Positions 1 to 8,133 of a stretch of DNA of 38,980 bases are shown in pieces. This stretch comes from an uncultured Oscillospiraceae bacterium (GTDB lineage Bacteria > Bacillota_A > Clostridia > Oscillospirales > Oscillospiraceae): assembly GCA_947631215.1 (NCBI GenBank), contig CANRKN010000009.1, forward strand, positions 1 to 38,980. The letters run 5' to 3'. Made by a program: the position numbers and the translations under genes. How positions within the stretch are numbered: the stretch's first letter is position 1; each line of letters opens with the position of its first letter. The notes beneath the pieces are model-generated. The model was not told the DNA's origin and made no database searches. It saw only the letters and a list, made by a program, of their open reading frames with translations.

Positions 1-297
1 GTGGGCGCCCTGGTGGGCGAGGCCGGCGCGGTGGGCATGTGCGTGGGCGACTTCGCCCTCATGCAGGACGACCTGCTGCGGCTGACCTATCTTTCGGAAA
101 ACGCCCAGCTGGTGGAGGGGGAAGCGGTGCTGACCTCCGGCCGCGGCTCCATCCCCCAGGGGCTGGTCATCGGCTACATCAGCCAGGTGCTGAGCGAGGG
201 CAACGGCCAGTCCCTCTACGGCGTGGTGGAGCCGGCCTGCGACCTGGGGAGCCTCTCCCAGGTGTACATCATCACGGACTTCACCATCCAGGAGTGA
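1..297 (+). CDS. mreC: Rod shape-determining protein MreC, C-terminal fragment (5' end outside window)
   Basis: The reading frame is open from the first base and ends in TGA at 295-297, so only about the last 98 residues are present. The GTG at base 1 is an internal codon, not a start. The fragment has the beta-rich pattern of the MreC C-terminal domain, with VLTSGRGSIPQGLVIGYI followed by a closing strand ending in VYIITDFTIQE. MreC is a membrane-anchored periplasm-side scaffold of the elongasome that contacts PBP2. The identification rests heavily on position: mreD follows 4 bases later and a PBP2-type gene after that, the usual mre order. mreB would be expected upstream, outside the window. 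Confidence 0.85.
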   Translation: MGALVGEAGAVGMCVGDFALMQDDLLRLTYLSENAQLVEGEAVLTSGRGSIPQGLVIGYISQVLSEGNGQSLYGVVEPACDLGSLSQVYIITDFTIQE

Positions 298-301
298 CGT
301 C

Positions 302-853
302 ATGCTCTTAGACCTTATCGACTTATCGAAGCTGCGCCGGGCCATCGTGTACGGCCTGGTGCTGGCGGGGCTGTTCATCCTGCAGGACCTGATCGTGTCC
401 CGCGTCACCCTTTTCGGCGTGCGCGCGCTGCTCATCCCAGCGGCGGTGACGGCCATCGGCCTTTTTGAGGGCGGCATATGGGGCGGGGTCGTGGGCCTTG
501 TGGCCGGGTACTTCGCCGACATGGCCACGGGCCACGTGGTCCTGTTCACAATATTGCTCCCGGCGGCGGGGTTTCTCTCCGGCGCGCTGGGAAAGTTCAT
601 GCTCCACAAGGGCTTCATGTCCTACATGACCCTGGCGCTGCTGGTGCTGGCTGTCGCGGCCTTCTGCCAGATGTTCCGGTTTTTGTTCCTTCTGGACGCC
701 GACGCCAGGGCTTTCCACAGCCTGTATCTGGGCGGGTCCTCCGCCTGGCGGGTGCTGCGCACGGGGCTTGTGCAGACTCTGTGGAGCCTGGTGTGGGCCG
801 TGCCCATCTATTTCCCCTGCAAGCTCATCGCCTCCAAGCCCATGGGCCGGTAA
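302..853 (+). CDS. mreD: Rod shape-determining protein MreD
   Basis: A 183-residue, very hydrophobic protein with about five membrane segments, including residues around 17-35, 40-75, 80-100 and 105-125. Size and topology match MreD, the integral membrane partner of MreC in the cell-wall elongation machinery. MreD sequences are poorly conserved, so the call leans on being placed between mreC and a class B PBP gene. The ATG at 302 lies 4 bases after the mreC stop, and the 3' end is 19 bases before the next start, so the genes are very likely co-transcribed. Confidence 0.85.
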   Translation: MLLDLIDLSKLRRAIVYGLVLAGLFILQDLIVSRVTLFGVRALLIPAAVTAIGLFEGGIWGGVVGLVAGYFADMATGHVVLFTILLPAAGFLSGALGKFMLHKGFMSYMTLALLVLAVAAFCQMFRFLFLLDADARAFHSLYLGGSSAWRVLRTGLVQTLWSLVWAVPIYFPCKLIASKPMGR

Positions 854-872
854 CGGCCAGGAAAGGTTCCCC

Positions 873-2966
873 ATGAAAAAGCTCATAAGTCCCGGACGGC
901 TGGTGTTTCTGGGTATCCTGGTCGCCGCGGTCCTGGGCATATTCTTCACAAAGCTGTATATGCTGCAGATCGTGGAGGGCAACGCCAACTACGAGGCCAG
1001 CACCAACTCCATCATGTCCACCGAGACGGTCATCGCCGCCCGGGGTAACATCATGGATAGGTACGGGCGCCTCCTGGTCTCCAACCGCAACTGCAATAAC
1101 CTGCTCATCGACGTGGACGAGCTGTTCTACTCCGGCCTTGACGACAACGAGATCAACGCCGCCATACTGCAGATGTGCCAGCTCATCGAGGCCAACGGCG
1201 ACCACTATAACGACGAGCTGCCCATCACCACCGCCACCCCCTGGGAGTTCACCAGTATGTCCTCCACCCAGGCCCAGCTTCTCAACGCCTGGCTGGACGC
1301 CAAGGGCCTGCCCCGGAGCGCCACCGCCGTGGAGGTCATGGCCCGCATGCGCACCCGCTACGGCATCGACGGCAACTACTCCGCCGAGGAGATGCGTATC
1401 ATCGCCTCCGTGCGCTATTCCATCAACGTCCGCTACGACATCAATACCTCGGATTACATCTTCGCCCAGGACGTGAACATCAACACCATCACCTCCCTCA
1501 TGGAGGCGGACCTGCCCGGCTTTGACGTGCAGGTCAGCTATATCCGCGAGTATAATACCTCCTATGCCCCCCATCTGCTGGGCTACACGGGTCTGATGGA
1601 CGCGGAGGATTACAAGAAATACAAGGACAAGGGCTACCCCATGAACGCCACCATCGGCAAGTCCGGCATCGAGGCGGCCTTTGAGGACTATCTCCACGGC
1701 GTGGACGGCGAGGCGGAGATCACCCGCACCAGCGAGGGCGTGGTGACCCGCACCGTGTATACGAAGGTGCCCCAGCCGGGGAACAATATCTATATCACCA
1801 TCGACAGCGAGCTGCAGGGCGCGGCGGAGACCGCCCTGGCCACGTATATAGAAAACGCCAACGCCGAGACCGAGCGCAGCAACCAGCAGGCTGAGGCCAA
1901 CGGAAAGCTCTCCGAGATCCGGGAGCTCATCACCGGCGGCGCCCTGGTGGCCCTGGACGTGAACACGGGCGAGCCGCTGTGCATCGCCAGCTACCCCTCC
2001 TACAACCTGGAGACCTTCTGGGACGATGTGGAAGAGCTGATGCACGACAAGACCAATCCCCTTGTGAACCGGGCGCTGTCGGGCCTTTACTCCCCCGGGT
2101 CCACCTGGAAGCCCTGCATGGCCGTGGCGGCCCTGACGGAGGGCTTCATCGACGGCAAGACCCAGTACGACTGCACCGGCATCTTCAACAAGTACATCGA
2201 CGCGGGCTACGCCCCCGGCTGTACCGGCGGGCCCCATGGCCTGCTGACGGTGGATCAGGCCCTGACATGGAGCTGTAACTTTTTCTTCTTCTCCGTGGGC
2301 GACCTGATCACCATCAAGAACATCGACAAGTACGCCGCCCTCTTCGGCCTGGGCGAGCCCACGGGCATCGAACTGGCCGAGGCCAGCGGCCGGGTCTCCT
2401 CTCCCGAGTACAAGGCCCAGCTCTACGCCGGCCGGCGGGATGCGGCCTGGTACGCGGCGGACACCCTCCTTGCCTCCATCGGCCAGGGCCTCACCGGCGT
2501 CACCCCCCTGCAGCTGGCCCGGTACTGCGCGGCCATTGCCAACGGCGGCAAGGTATACAGCTGCTCGCTTTTAAAGTCCGCCTCCAGCTACGACTACTCC
2601 GACAGCGTCTATGAGCGGGAGCCGGAGGTCATGAGCGAGGTCAAGTCCAGCCAGACCGTGTGGGACCTGGTCCACGACGGCATGCGGGGCGTGGTCACCC
2701 GGGGTACGGCCGTCAACCAGTTCTACGGCTTCCCCTACACCGTGGCCGCCAAGACCGGCACCACCGAGACCGGCAACGCCACCAACGACGCCTTCTTCAT
2801 CTGCTACGCCCCCTTTGAAAAGCCGGAGGTAGCGGTGGCCGTGGCCATCGAGAACGGCTCCAAAGGCGCCAACCTTGGCAATATTGCCCGGGAGATGCTG
2901 CAATACTACTTCGAGTTCAAGCAGAGCACACAACAGACGGAAAACGAGCTGACCATGCTGCACTGA
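873..2966 (+). CDS. mrdA: Class B penicillin-binding protein 2 (peptidoglycan D,D-transpeptidase)
   Basis: 697 residues from ATG 873, preceded by the purine-rich AGGAAAGG. An in-frame ATG at 768 inside mreD is not needed and is unlikely. A single N-terminal membrane anchor (about residues 9-29) is followed by a PBP dimerisation domain containing AARGNIMDRYGRLL, then the transpeptidase domain. The active-site motifs are complete: S410-T-W-K413, S467-C-N469 and K627-T-G629. The protein crosslinks peptidoglycan outside the membrane during cell elongation, with MreC/MreD and a RodA partner. In many clostridia minC, minD and rodA follow mrdA before the MgsA gene; here the MgsA homolog comes directly after it. 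Confidence 0.95.
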   Translation: MKKLISPGRLVFLGILVAAVLGIFFTKLYMLQIVEGNANYEASTNSIMSTETVIAARGNIMDRYGRLLVSNRNCNNLLIDVDELFYSGLDDNEINAAILQMCQLIEANGDHYNDELPITTATPWEFTSMSSTQAQLLNAWLDAKGLPRSATAVEVMARMRTRYGIDGNYSAEEMRIIASVRYSINVRYDINTSDYIFAQDVNINTITSLMEADLPGFDVQVSYIREYNTSYAPHLLGYTGLMDAEDYKKYKDKGYPMNATIGKSGIEAAFEDYLHGVDGEAEITRTSEGVVTRTVYTKVPQPGNNIYITIDSELQGAAETALATYIENANAETERSNQQAEANGKLSEIRELITGGALVALDVNTGEPLCIASYPSYNLETFWDDVEELMHDKTNPLVNRALSGLYSPGSTWKPCMAVAALTEGFIDGKTQYDCTGIFNKYIDAGYAPGCTGGPHGLLTVDQALTWSCNFFFFSVGDLITIKNIDKYAALFGLGEPTGIELAEASGRVSSPEYKAQLYAGRRDAAWYAADTLLASIGQGLTGVTPLQLARYCAAIANGGKVYSCSLLKSASSYDYSDSVYEREPEVMSEVKSSQTVWDLVHDGMRGVVTRGTAVNQFYGFPYTVAAKTGTTETGNATNDAFFICYAPFEKPEVAVAVAIENGSKGANLGNIAREMLQYYFEFKQSTQQTENELTMLH

Positions 2967-3005
2967 GGCGCATGGAAAGCGTACACATATGTTAGGAGGA
3001 ACGGC

Positions 3006-3416
3006 ATGAATATCGCACTGATGGCCCACGACGGAAAGAAGGAATTGATGGTCCAGTTCTGCATTGCCTACTGCGGCATCCTGGCGGAACACACCATCAT
3101 CGCCACCAACACCACCGGCAAGCTCGTCAGCGAAGCCACGGGCCTGCCCATCGAGCTGTACATGAATTCGTCCCAGGGCGGCGTACAGCAGATCGGTGCC
3201 CGCATCGCCTACAACGAGATCGACCTGGTCCTGTTCTTCGCGGACCCCTACCATCCGGAGCTGTTCGGCCCGGTCAATGAGATCGCGCTCCTATGCGCCA
3301 ACCACAACATCCCCTTCGCCTCCAACATGGCGACGGCGGAGGTGCTGGTCCAGGGCCTGCGCCGGGGCGACTTCGCCTGGCGTGACATCGTCAACCCCAA
3401 GAACAAGAAGAAATAA
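3006..3416 (+). CDS. mgsA: Methylglyoxal synthase family protein with altered catalytic residues
   Basis: 136 residues, with the strong ribosome site AGGAGG 7-8 bases before ATG 3006. The MGS-like fold is clear: AHD at residues 7-9, the phosphate-binding ATNTTGKL at 33-40, QQIGARI at 61-67, and NIPFASNMATAE at 101-112. Methylglyoxal synthase converts dihydroxyacetone phosphate to methylglyoxal and phosphate. However, the catalytic base of the E. coli enzyme (Asp71 in GGDQQ) is Val60 here (GGVQQ; codon GTA at 3183-3185). The positions of His98 and Asp101 align with Phe87 and Val90, though a one-residue gap makes those two less certain. Asp80 (E. coli Asp91) is kept. The family assignment is secure, but synthase activity is doubtful and a binding or regulatory role is possible. 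Confidence 0.85.
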   Translation: MNIALMAHDGKKELMVQFCIAYCGILAEHTIIATNTTGKLVSEATGLPIELYMNSSQGGVQQIGARIAYNEIDLVLFFADPYHPELFGPVNEIALLCANHNIPFASNMATAEVLVQGLRRGDFAWRDIVNPKNKKK

Positions 3417-3432
3417 CAGGAAAAGGATAGGG

Positions 3433-3454
3433 CGGCAGCCGGTCCCGGCTGCCG
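3433..3454 (+). other. Hairpin between mgsA and hisS
   Basis: CGGCAGCCGG (3433-3442) and CCGGCTGCCG (3445-3454) form a perfect 10-bp inverted repeat; in RNA the innermost pairs would open into the loop. No T-run follows, so it is not a standard intrinsic terminator. It ends about 10 bases before the hisS ribosome site (GAGGAG) and could act as an mRNA-processing or stability element. The 57-base gap is too short for a T-box leader. Confidence 0.5.
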
Positions 3455-3473
3455 TCATCCATGAGGAGCAACT

Positions 3474-4811
3474 ATGGAACGCATCAAGCCCCGGACTCTG
3501 TCCGGGTTTATGGAGCTACTGCCCGGGCCCCAGGCCCGGATGGACGCCATTATGCAGGTGCTGCGGGAAACCTACGCCCTGTACGGCTTCACCAATATCG
3601 ACACCCCCGCCATCGAGGCGGCAGAGGTGCTGCTGGCCAAGGGCGGCGGCGAGACGGAAAAGCAGATATACCGCTTCATGAAGGGGGACCACGACCTGGC
3701 CCTCCGGTTCGATTTGACCGTGCCCCTGGCCAAGTACGTGGCCATGCACTATGGGGAGCTTGCTTTCCCCTTCCGCCGCTGCCAGATCGGCAAGGTATAC
3801 CGGGGCGAGCGGAGCCAGCGGGGCCGGTTCCGGGAGTTTTATCAGGCGGACATCGACGTCATCGGCGACGGTTCGCTGGACATTTCCAACGACGCGGAGA
3901 TGCCCGCGGTCATATGCGAGGTATTCCGCCGGCTGGGCATTGAGCGGTTCTGCATCCGCATCAACAACCGGAAGATATTGAACGGCCTGTTCACATACCT
4001 CGGCGTGGGGGACCGGGCCGGGGCGGTGATGACTGCCGTGGACAAGCTGGAGAAGATAGGCCGGGCCAAGGTGGCGGGGCTCCTCGAAGAGCTGGGCATG
4101 ACCGCGGCCGCGGCGGAGGAGCTTCTTGACGTGCTGGCCTCTGATGACCCCATGGGGACCCTGGCGGCCCTCGCCGGGGAGAACGAGGTCCTGGACCTGG
4201 GGATAGCCGAGCTCAAAGCCGTCACTGGCCTGCTGCCCACCTTGGGCGTGCCCGACGACAAGTGGCGGGTGGACCTCACCATCGCCCGGGGGCTGGACTA
4301 CTACACCGGCACGGTGTACGAGACCCAGCTTCTGGACCACCCGGAGGTGGGCTCTGTGTGCTCCGGAGGGCGCTATGACGACCTGGCGGGGTACTACACG
4401 GACAAAAAGCTGCCCGGCGTGGGCCTCTCCATCGGCGTGACGCGGCTATTTTACATCCTGCAGGAGCAGGGGCTTTTGAACGAGGACCTGCCCACTGCCC
4501 CCTGCGACGCGCTCATCATCCCCCTGGGGGAGGACATGGGCTACGCCATGGCCTGCGCCACCGTTCTGCGCCAGGCGGGCGTGCGGACCCAGGTGTACAC
4601 CGAGAAGAAAAAGGCCAAGGCCAAGTTCGCCTACGCGGACAAGCTGGCCGTGCCCTACGCCGTGGTGGTGGGCGGTGACGAGGAAGCCAACCGCACCGTG
4701 GGGCTCAAGGACCTGCGGGCGGGGGGCCAGGTGACCGTCTCCGCCGCCGAGGCCGCCGAAATAATTAATAAGAACACAGCCAGGCAAGTGAAGCCTGTGA
4801 AGGGAGAGTAA
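3474..4811 (+). CDS. hisS: Histidine--tRNA ligase
   Basis: 445 residues, class II aminoacyl-tRNA synthetase charging tRNA-His in the cytoplasm. Visible motifs are motif 2 with YRGERSQRGRFREFYQ, the histidine-binding signature R272-GLDYYTGTVYE, motif 3 with GVGLSIGVTRL, and a C-terminal anticodon-binding domain from about residue 340 (IIPLGEDMGYAMACATVLRQ). The length is slightly above the usual 420-430. The signature and complete C-terminal domain argue against the HisZ paralogue of histidine biosynthesis. The start ATG 3474 has AGGAG at a good distance. aspS starts 6 bases after the stop, a common pairing. Confidence 0.96.
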   Translation: MERIKPRTLSGFMELLPGPQARMDAIMQVLRETYALYGFTNIDTPAIEAAEVLLAKGGGETEKQIYRFMKGDHDLALRFDLTVPLAKYVAMHYGELAFPFRRCQIGKVYRGERSQRGRFREFYQADIDVIGDGSLDISNDAEMPAVICEVFRRLGIERFCIRINNRKILNGLFTYLGVGDRAGAVMTAVDKLEKIGRAKVAGLLEELGMTAAAAEELLDVLASDDPMGTLAALAGENEVLDLGIAELKAVTGLLPTLGVPDDKWRVDLTIARGLDYYTGTVYETQLLDHPEVGSVCSGGRYDDLAGYYTDKKLPGVGLSIGVTRLFYILQEQGLLNEDLPTAPCDALIIPLGEDMGYAMACATVLRQAGVRTQVYTEKKKAKAKFAYADKLAVPYAVVVGGDEEANRTVGLKDLRAGGQVTVSAAEAAEIINKNTARQVKPVKGE

Positions 4812-4817
4812 TAAACC

Positions 4818-6596
4818 ATGACACAAATGCGCACCCATACCTGCGGCCAGCTCCGTCTTTCCGACGCGGGGAAGCAGGTGAAGATCGTAGGCTGGATGGA
4901 GAACGTCCGGGAGGTGGGCTCCGCCCTGGCCTTCGCGGTCATCCGGGACTTTTACGGTACTACCCAGGTGGTGGCCGAGACCGAGGATATGGTGAAGGCT
5001 TTTAAGGCCATCACCAAGGAGAGCACCGTCTCCGTCACCGGCACGGTCCGGGAGCGGGACAGCAAGAACCCCAAAATACCTACCGGCGATATAGAGGTGG
5101 TGCCCGAGGCCGTGGAGGTGCTGGGCCGGTGCCACTATAACGAGCTGCCCTTTGAAGTGAACCGCAGCCGGGAGGCGGACGAGAGCCTGCGGCTCAAATA
5201 CCGTTACCTGGACCTTCGCAACCCCGCGGTGAAAAAGAACATCATCCTCCGCTGCAACGTGGTGGCGGCGCTGCGCAGCGCCATGCTGGCCCATGACTTT
5301 CTGGAGATCACCACCCCCATCCTGACCGCCTCCAGCCCGGAGGGGGCCCGGGATTACCTGGTGCCCGCCCGCAAGCATCCCGGCAAGTTCTATGCTCTGC
5401 CCCAGGCGCCCCAGCAGTTCAAGCAGCTTCTGATGACCTCCGGCTTCGACCGCTACTTCCAGATCGCCCCCTGCTTCCGGGACGAGGACGCCCGGGGCGA
5501 CCGGTCTCCCGGCGAGTTCTACCAGTTGGACATGGAGATGGCCTTCGCCAGCCAGGAGGACGTGTTCGCGGTTATTGAAGATGTGCTGCCGCCCATCTTC
5601 GCCAAGTACGGCACCTACGACATCGCCTCCAAGCCGCCCTTTAAGCGCATCAGCTTCAACGACGCCATGGAGACCTATGGCACCGATAAGCCGGACCTGC
5701 GCATCGACCTGACCGTGAAGGATATGACGGACCTGGCCCATAAGACCGAAGGTTTCGAACCTTTTTCCCAGGCGAAGGTGGTAAAGCTGGTGCCCTGCAC
5801 CGGCGCGGAGCTGACCCGCAAGCAGATAGACAAGCTCTGCGACGACATTGCCGTCCAGTCCGGCAAAAAGCCCTACTGGGTGCGCATGGACGAAAATGGC
5901 GCCCTGGTGGGCGGCGTGGCCAAGTTCCTGGTAGGCCATGAGGAGGAGCTCAAGGCTCTCGGCATGGCCCCCGGCGCATTGGGCGTCATCGCCGCGGGCA
6001 CGAAGGACGAGGCCCGGAAGACCGCCGGCGTGGCGGTGAAGATGCTGGGCGCGGCGGTGCCCGGCCACATGGACGAGGCGCGCTACGAATTCTGCTGGAT
6101 TGTGGACTTCCCCATGTTCGAGATCGGGGAGGAGTCCGGGCAGCTTGAGTTCTGCCACAACCCCTTCTCCATGCCCAACGGCGGCCTGGAGGTCCTGGAA
6201 AAGGCGGAAAAGGGCGAGGTGGACCCCCTGGACATCTACGCCTATCAGTATGATCTGGTGTGCAACGGCGTGGAGCTCTCCTCCGGCGCGGTGCGCAACC
6301 ACGACCCCGACATCATGGTGAAGGCCTTCGAGATGGTTGGCCTGGGGGAGGCCGACGTGAAGGCCAAGTTCCCCGCCATGTACAACGCCTTCTGCTACGG
6401 CGCGCCCCCTCACGCGGGCATCGCCCCGGGCGTGGACCGCATGGTCATGCTCCTGGCCGGGGAGCCCTCCATCCGGGAGATCATCCCCTTCCCCATGAAC
6501 AAGAACGCCCAGGACGTGATGATGGACGCCCCCTCCGCCGTGGAGCAGAAGCAGCTGGACGAGCTGCATATCGCTGTTGTGGGCGTAGAGGAATAA
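4818..6596 (+). CDS. aspS: Aspartate--tRNA ligase
   Basis: 592 residues, the normal size for bacterial AspRS. An N-terminal OB-fold anticodon-binding domain (about 1-130) is followed by the class II catalytic core, with motif 2 around F220-RDED224 and ARGDRSPGEFYQLDMEMAF. The GAD insertion lies at roughly 290-420, and motif 3 is near the end in APGVDRMVMLLAGEPSIREI. It attaches aspartate to tRNA-Asp. Whether it also charges tRNA-Asn cannot be decided from the sequence alone. The ribosome site is GGGAGAG just before the hisS stop, so hisS and aspS are expected on one transcript. Confidence 0.97.
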   Translation: MTQMRTHTCGQLRLSDAGKQVKIVGWMENVREVGSALAFAVIRDFYGTTQVVAETEDMVKAFKAITKESTVSVTGTVRERDSKNPKIPTGDIEVVPEAVEVLGRCHYNELPFEVNRSREADESLRLKYRYLDLRNPAVKKNIILRCNVVAALRSAMLAHDFLEITTPILTASSPEGARDYLVPARKHPGKFYALPQAPQQFKQLLMTSGFDRYFQIAPCFRDEDARGDRSPGEFYQLDMEMAFASQEDVFAVIEDVLPPIFAKYGTYDIASKPPFKRISFNDAMETYGTDKPDLRIDLTVKDMTDLAHKTEGFEPFSQAKVVKLVPCTGAELTRKQIDKLCDDIAVQSGKKPYWVRMDENGALVGGVAKFLVGHEEELKALGMAPGALGVIAAGTKDEARKTAGVAVKMLGAAVPGHMDEARYEFCWIVDFPMFEIGEESGQLEFCHNPFSMPNGGLEVLEKAEKGEVDPLDIYAYQYDLVCNGVELSSGAVRNHDPDIMVKAFEMVGLGEADVKAKFPAMYNAFCYGAPPHAGIAPGVDRMVMLLAGEPSIREIIPFPMNKNAQDVMMDAPSAVEQKQLDELHIAVVGVEE

Positions 6597-6614
6597 ACAG
6601 AAAGGAGGTCTCTC

Positions 6615-8123
6615 ATGTACTCTCGCATCCGTTCCCTTGGCATCAAAGGAATAGGGGGCTACGAGGTGGAGCTGGAGACCTCCATCTCCTCCGGCCTGCC
6701 GAGGCTTGACATGGTGGGCCTGCCCGACGCCGCCGTGAAGGAGGCCGCCGACCGGGTCCGGGCCGCGGTGAAGCACAACGGCTGGGACTTTCCCGTGAGC
6801 CGCATCACGGTCAATCTCGCCCCGGCGGACACGAAAAAGGCCGGCACGGTCTACGACCTGCCGGTGCTGCTGGGCATCCTCACCGCCTCGGGGCAGATCA
6901 AAGCCCCCCGGGCGGACGACATGTTTTTCGGCGAGCTGTCCCTGACGGGGCAGCTCCGGCCCGTTTCCGGGGCGCTGCCCATGGCCCTGGCCGCGGAGGC
7001 GGCGGGGGCAAAGCGGCTGTTCGTGCCCCGTGACAACGCCGCCGAGGCGGCCTTTGCCCAGGGGCTGGAGGTGTACCCCGTGGAGGATGTGCGCAAGCTC
7101 GCGGCATTCCTCGCCGGGGAGGGGGACATGGCCCCCGCCGCACCGGGCGTCATCCGCCCCGGCGACGCCCCCGTGCCGGACTTTTTCGAGGTCAAGGCCC
7201 AGGAGAACGTGAAGCGGGCCCTGGAGGTGGCCGCCGCGGGCGGTCATAACGTGCTCATGGTGGGCCCGCCGGGGGCGGGCAAATCGATGCTTGCCAAGCG
7301 CCTGCCCGGTATCCTGCCGGACATGAGCCGGGAGGAGGCCCTTCGCACCACGGCCATATGGTCCGTGGCGGGGCTCACCACCGCCGCCAATCCCATCGTG
7401 GGCCGCCGGCCCTTCCGGGCGCCCAACCAGACCGCCTCCCGCCAGGCTTTGGCCGGAGGCGCGGACCTAAAGCCCGGGGAGATGAGCCTGGCCCACAACG
7501 GGGTGCTCTTTCTGGACGAGCTGCCGGAATTTCACCGGGACGTGCTGGACCTCTTGCGCCAGCCCCTGGAGGACGGGGAGATCACCGTCTCCCGGGCCTC
7601 CGGCTCCGTTACCTACCCCAGCCGGTTCATGCTGGTGTGCGCCATGAACCCCTGCCGCTGCGGCTGGTACGGCCACCCCTCCGGCCGGTGCCGGTGCAGC
7701 CGCAAGTCCGTGGCGGAGTACCGGGCGAAGATATCGGGGCCGCTGCTGGACCGGATAGACATCACCGTGGAGGTGCCCGCCATGGCCTATGAGGAGCTGG
7801 AGGCCCGGCCCAATGGGGAGCCCTCCGCCGCCATCAAGGCGAGGGTGGACAAGGCCAGAGAGGCCCAGCGGGCGCGCTTCGCTGGCTCCGGCACCGAGTC
7901 CAACGCCCGGATGAGCCCGGCGGATATGGAGCGCTTCTGCGCCCTGGACGAGGCGGGTTCGGCCCTCATGAAGAGCGCCTACGAGGCCCTGGGCCTCACA
8001 GGCCGGAGCTATGACCGCACATTGCGGGTGGCCCGGACCATCGCGGACCTGGCCGGCAGCGGGACCATCCAGCCTCAGCACCTGGCCGAGGCCATACAGT
8101 ACAGAACATTCCAACTGAAGTGA
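6615..8123 (+). CDS. YifB/ComM family Mg-chelatase-like AAA+ ATPase
   Basis: 502 residues with AAAGGAGG ahead of ATG 6615. The N-terminal part (about 1-165) is the Lon-protease-like ChlI domain. The AAA+ module follows, with Walker A GPPGAGKS at 217-224, Walker B VLFLDELPEF, a cysteine-rich stretch MNPCRCGWYGHPSGRCRC, and a C-terminal Mg-chelatase-type helical domain containing SYDRTLRVARTIADL. Homologs include ComM, a branch-migration helicase acting in natural transformation in Gram-negative bacteria; the role in Clostridia is less certain. It lies in the same orientation as aspS (18-base gap) and thiI (10-base gap). Confidence 0.9.
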   Translation: MYSRIRSLGIKGIGGYEVELETSISSGLPRLDMVGLPDAAVKEAADRVRAAVKHNGWDFPVSRITVNLAPADTKKAGTVYDLPVLLGILTASGQIKAPRADDMFFGELSLTGQLRPVSGALPMALAAEAAGAKRLFVPRDNAAEAAFAQGLEVYPVEDVRKLAAFLAGEGDMAPAAPGVIRPGDAPVPDFFEVKAQENVKRALEVAAAGGHNVLMVGPPGAGKSMLAKRLPGILPDMSREEALRTTAIWSVAGLTTAANPIVGRRPFRAPNQTASRQALAGGADLKPGEMSLAHNGVLFLDELPEFHRDVLDLLRQPLEDGEITVSRASGSVTYPSRFMLVCAMNPCRCGWYGHPSGRCRCSRKSVAEYRAKISGPLLDRIDITVEVPAMAYEELEARPNGEPSAAIKARVDKAREAQRARFAGSGTESNARMSPADMERFCALDEAGSALMKSAYEALGLTGRSYDRTLRVARTIADLAGSGTIQPQHLAEAIQYRTFQLK

Positions 8124-8133
8124 GAACGTATAC

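Noticed and set aside
825..2237. A 470-codon minus-strand frame opposite the PBP2 gene
   Set aside because: Same reason: antisense to a confirmed gene and of low complexity.
3417..3473. Possible T-box leader before hisS
   Set aside because: The gap is only 57 bases and holds one simple hairpin; specifier loop, T-box sequence and terminator/antiterminator cannot fit.
4446..7247. A 933-codon open frame on the minus strand opposite hisS, aspS and the YifB gene
   Set aside because: It is antisense to three well-identified genes and its translation is rich in His, Gly and Val without any domain, as expected from the reverse of GC-rich codons.
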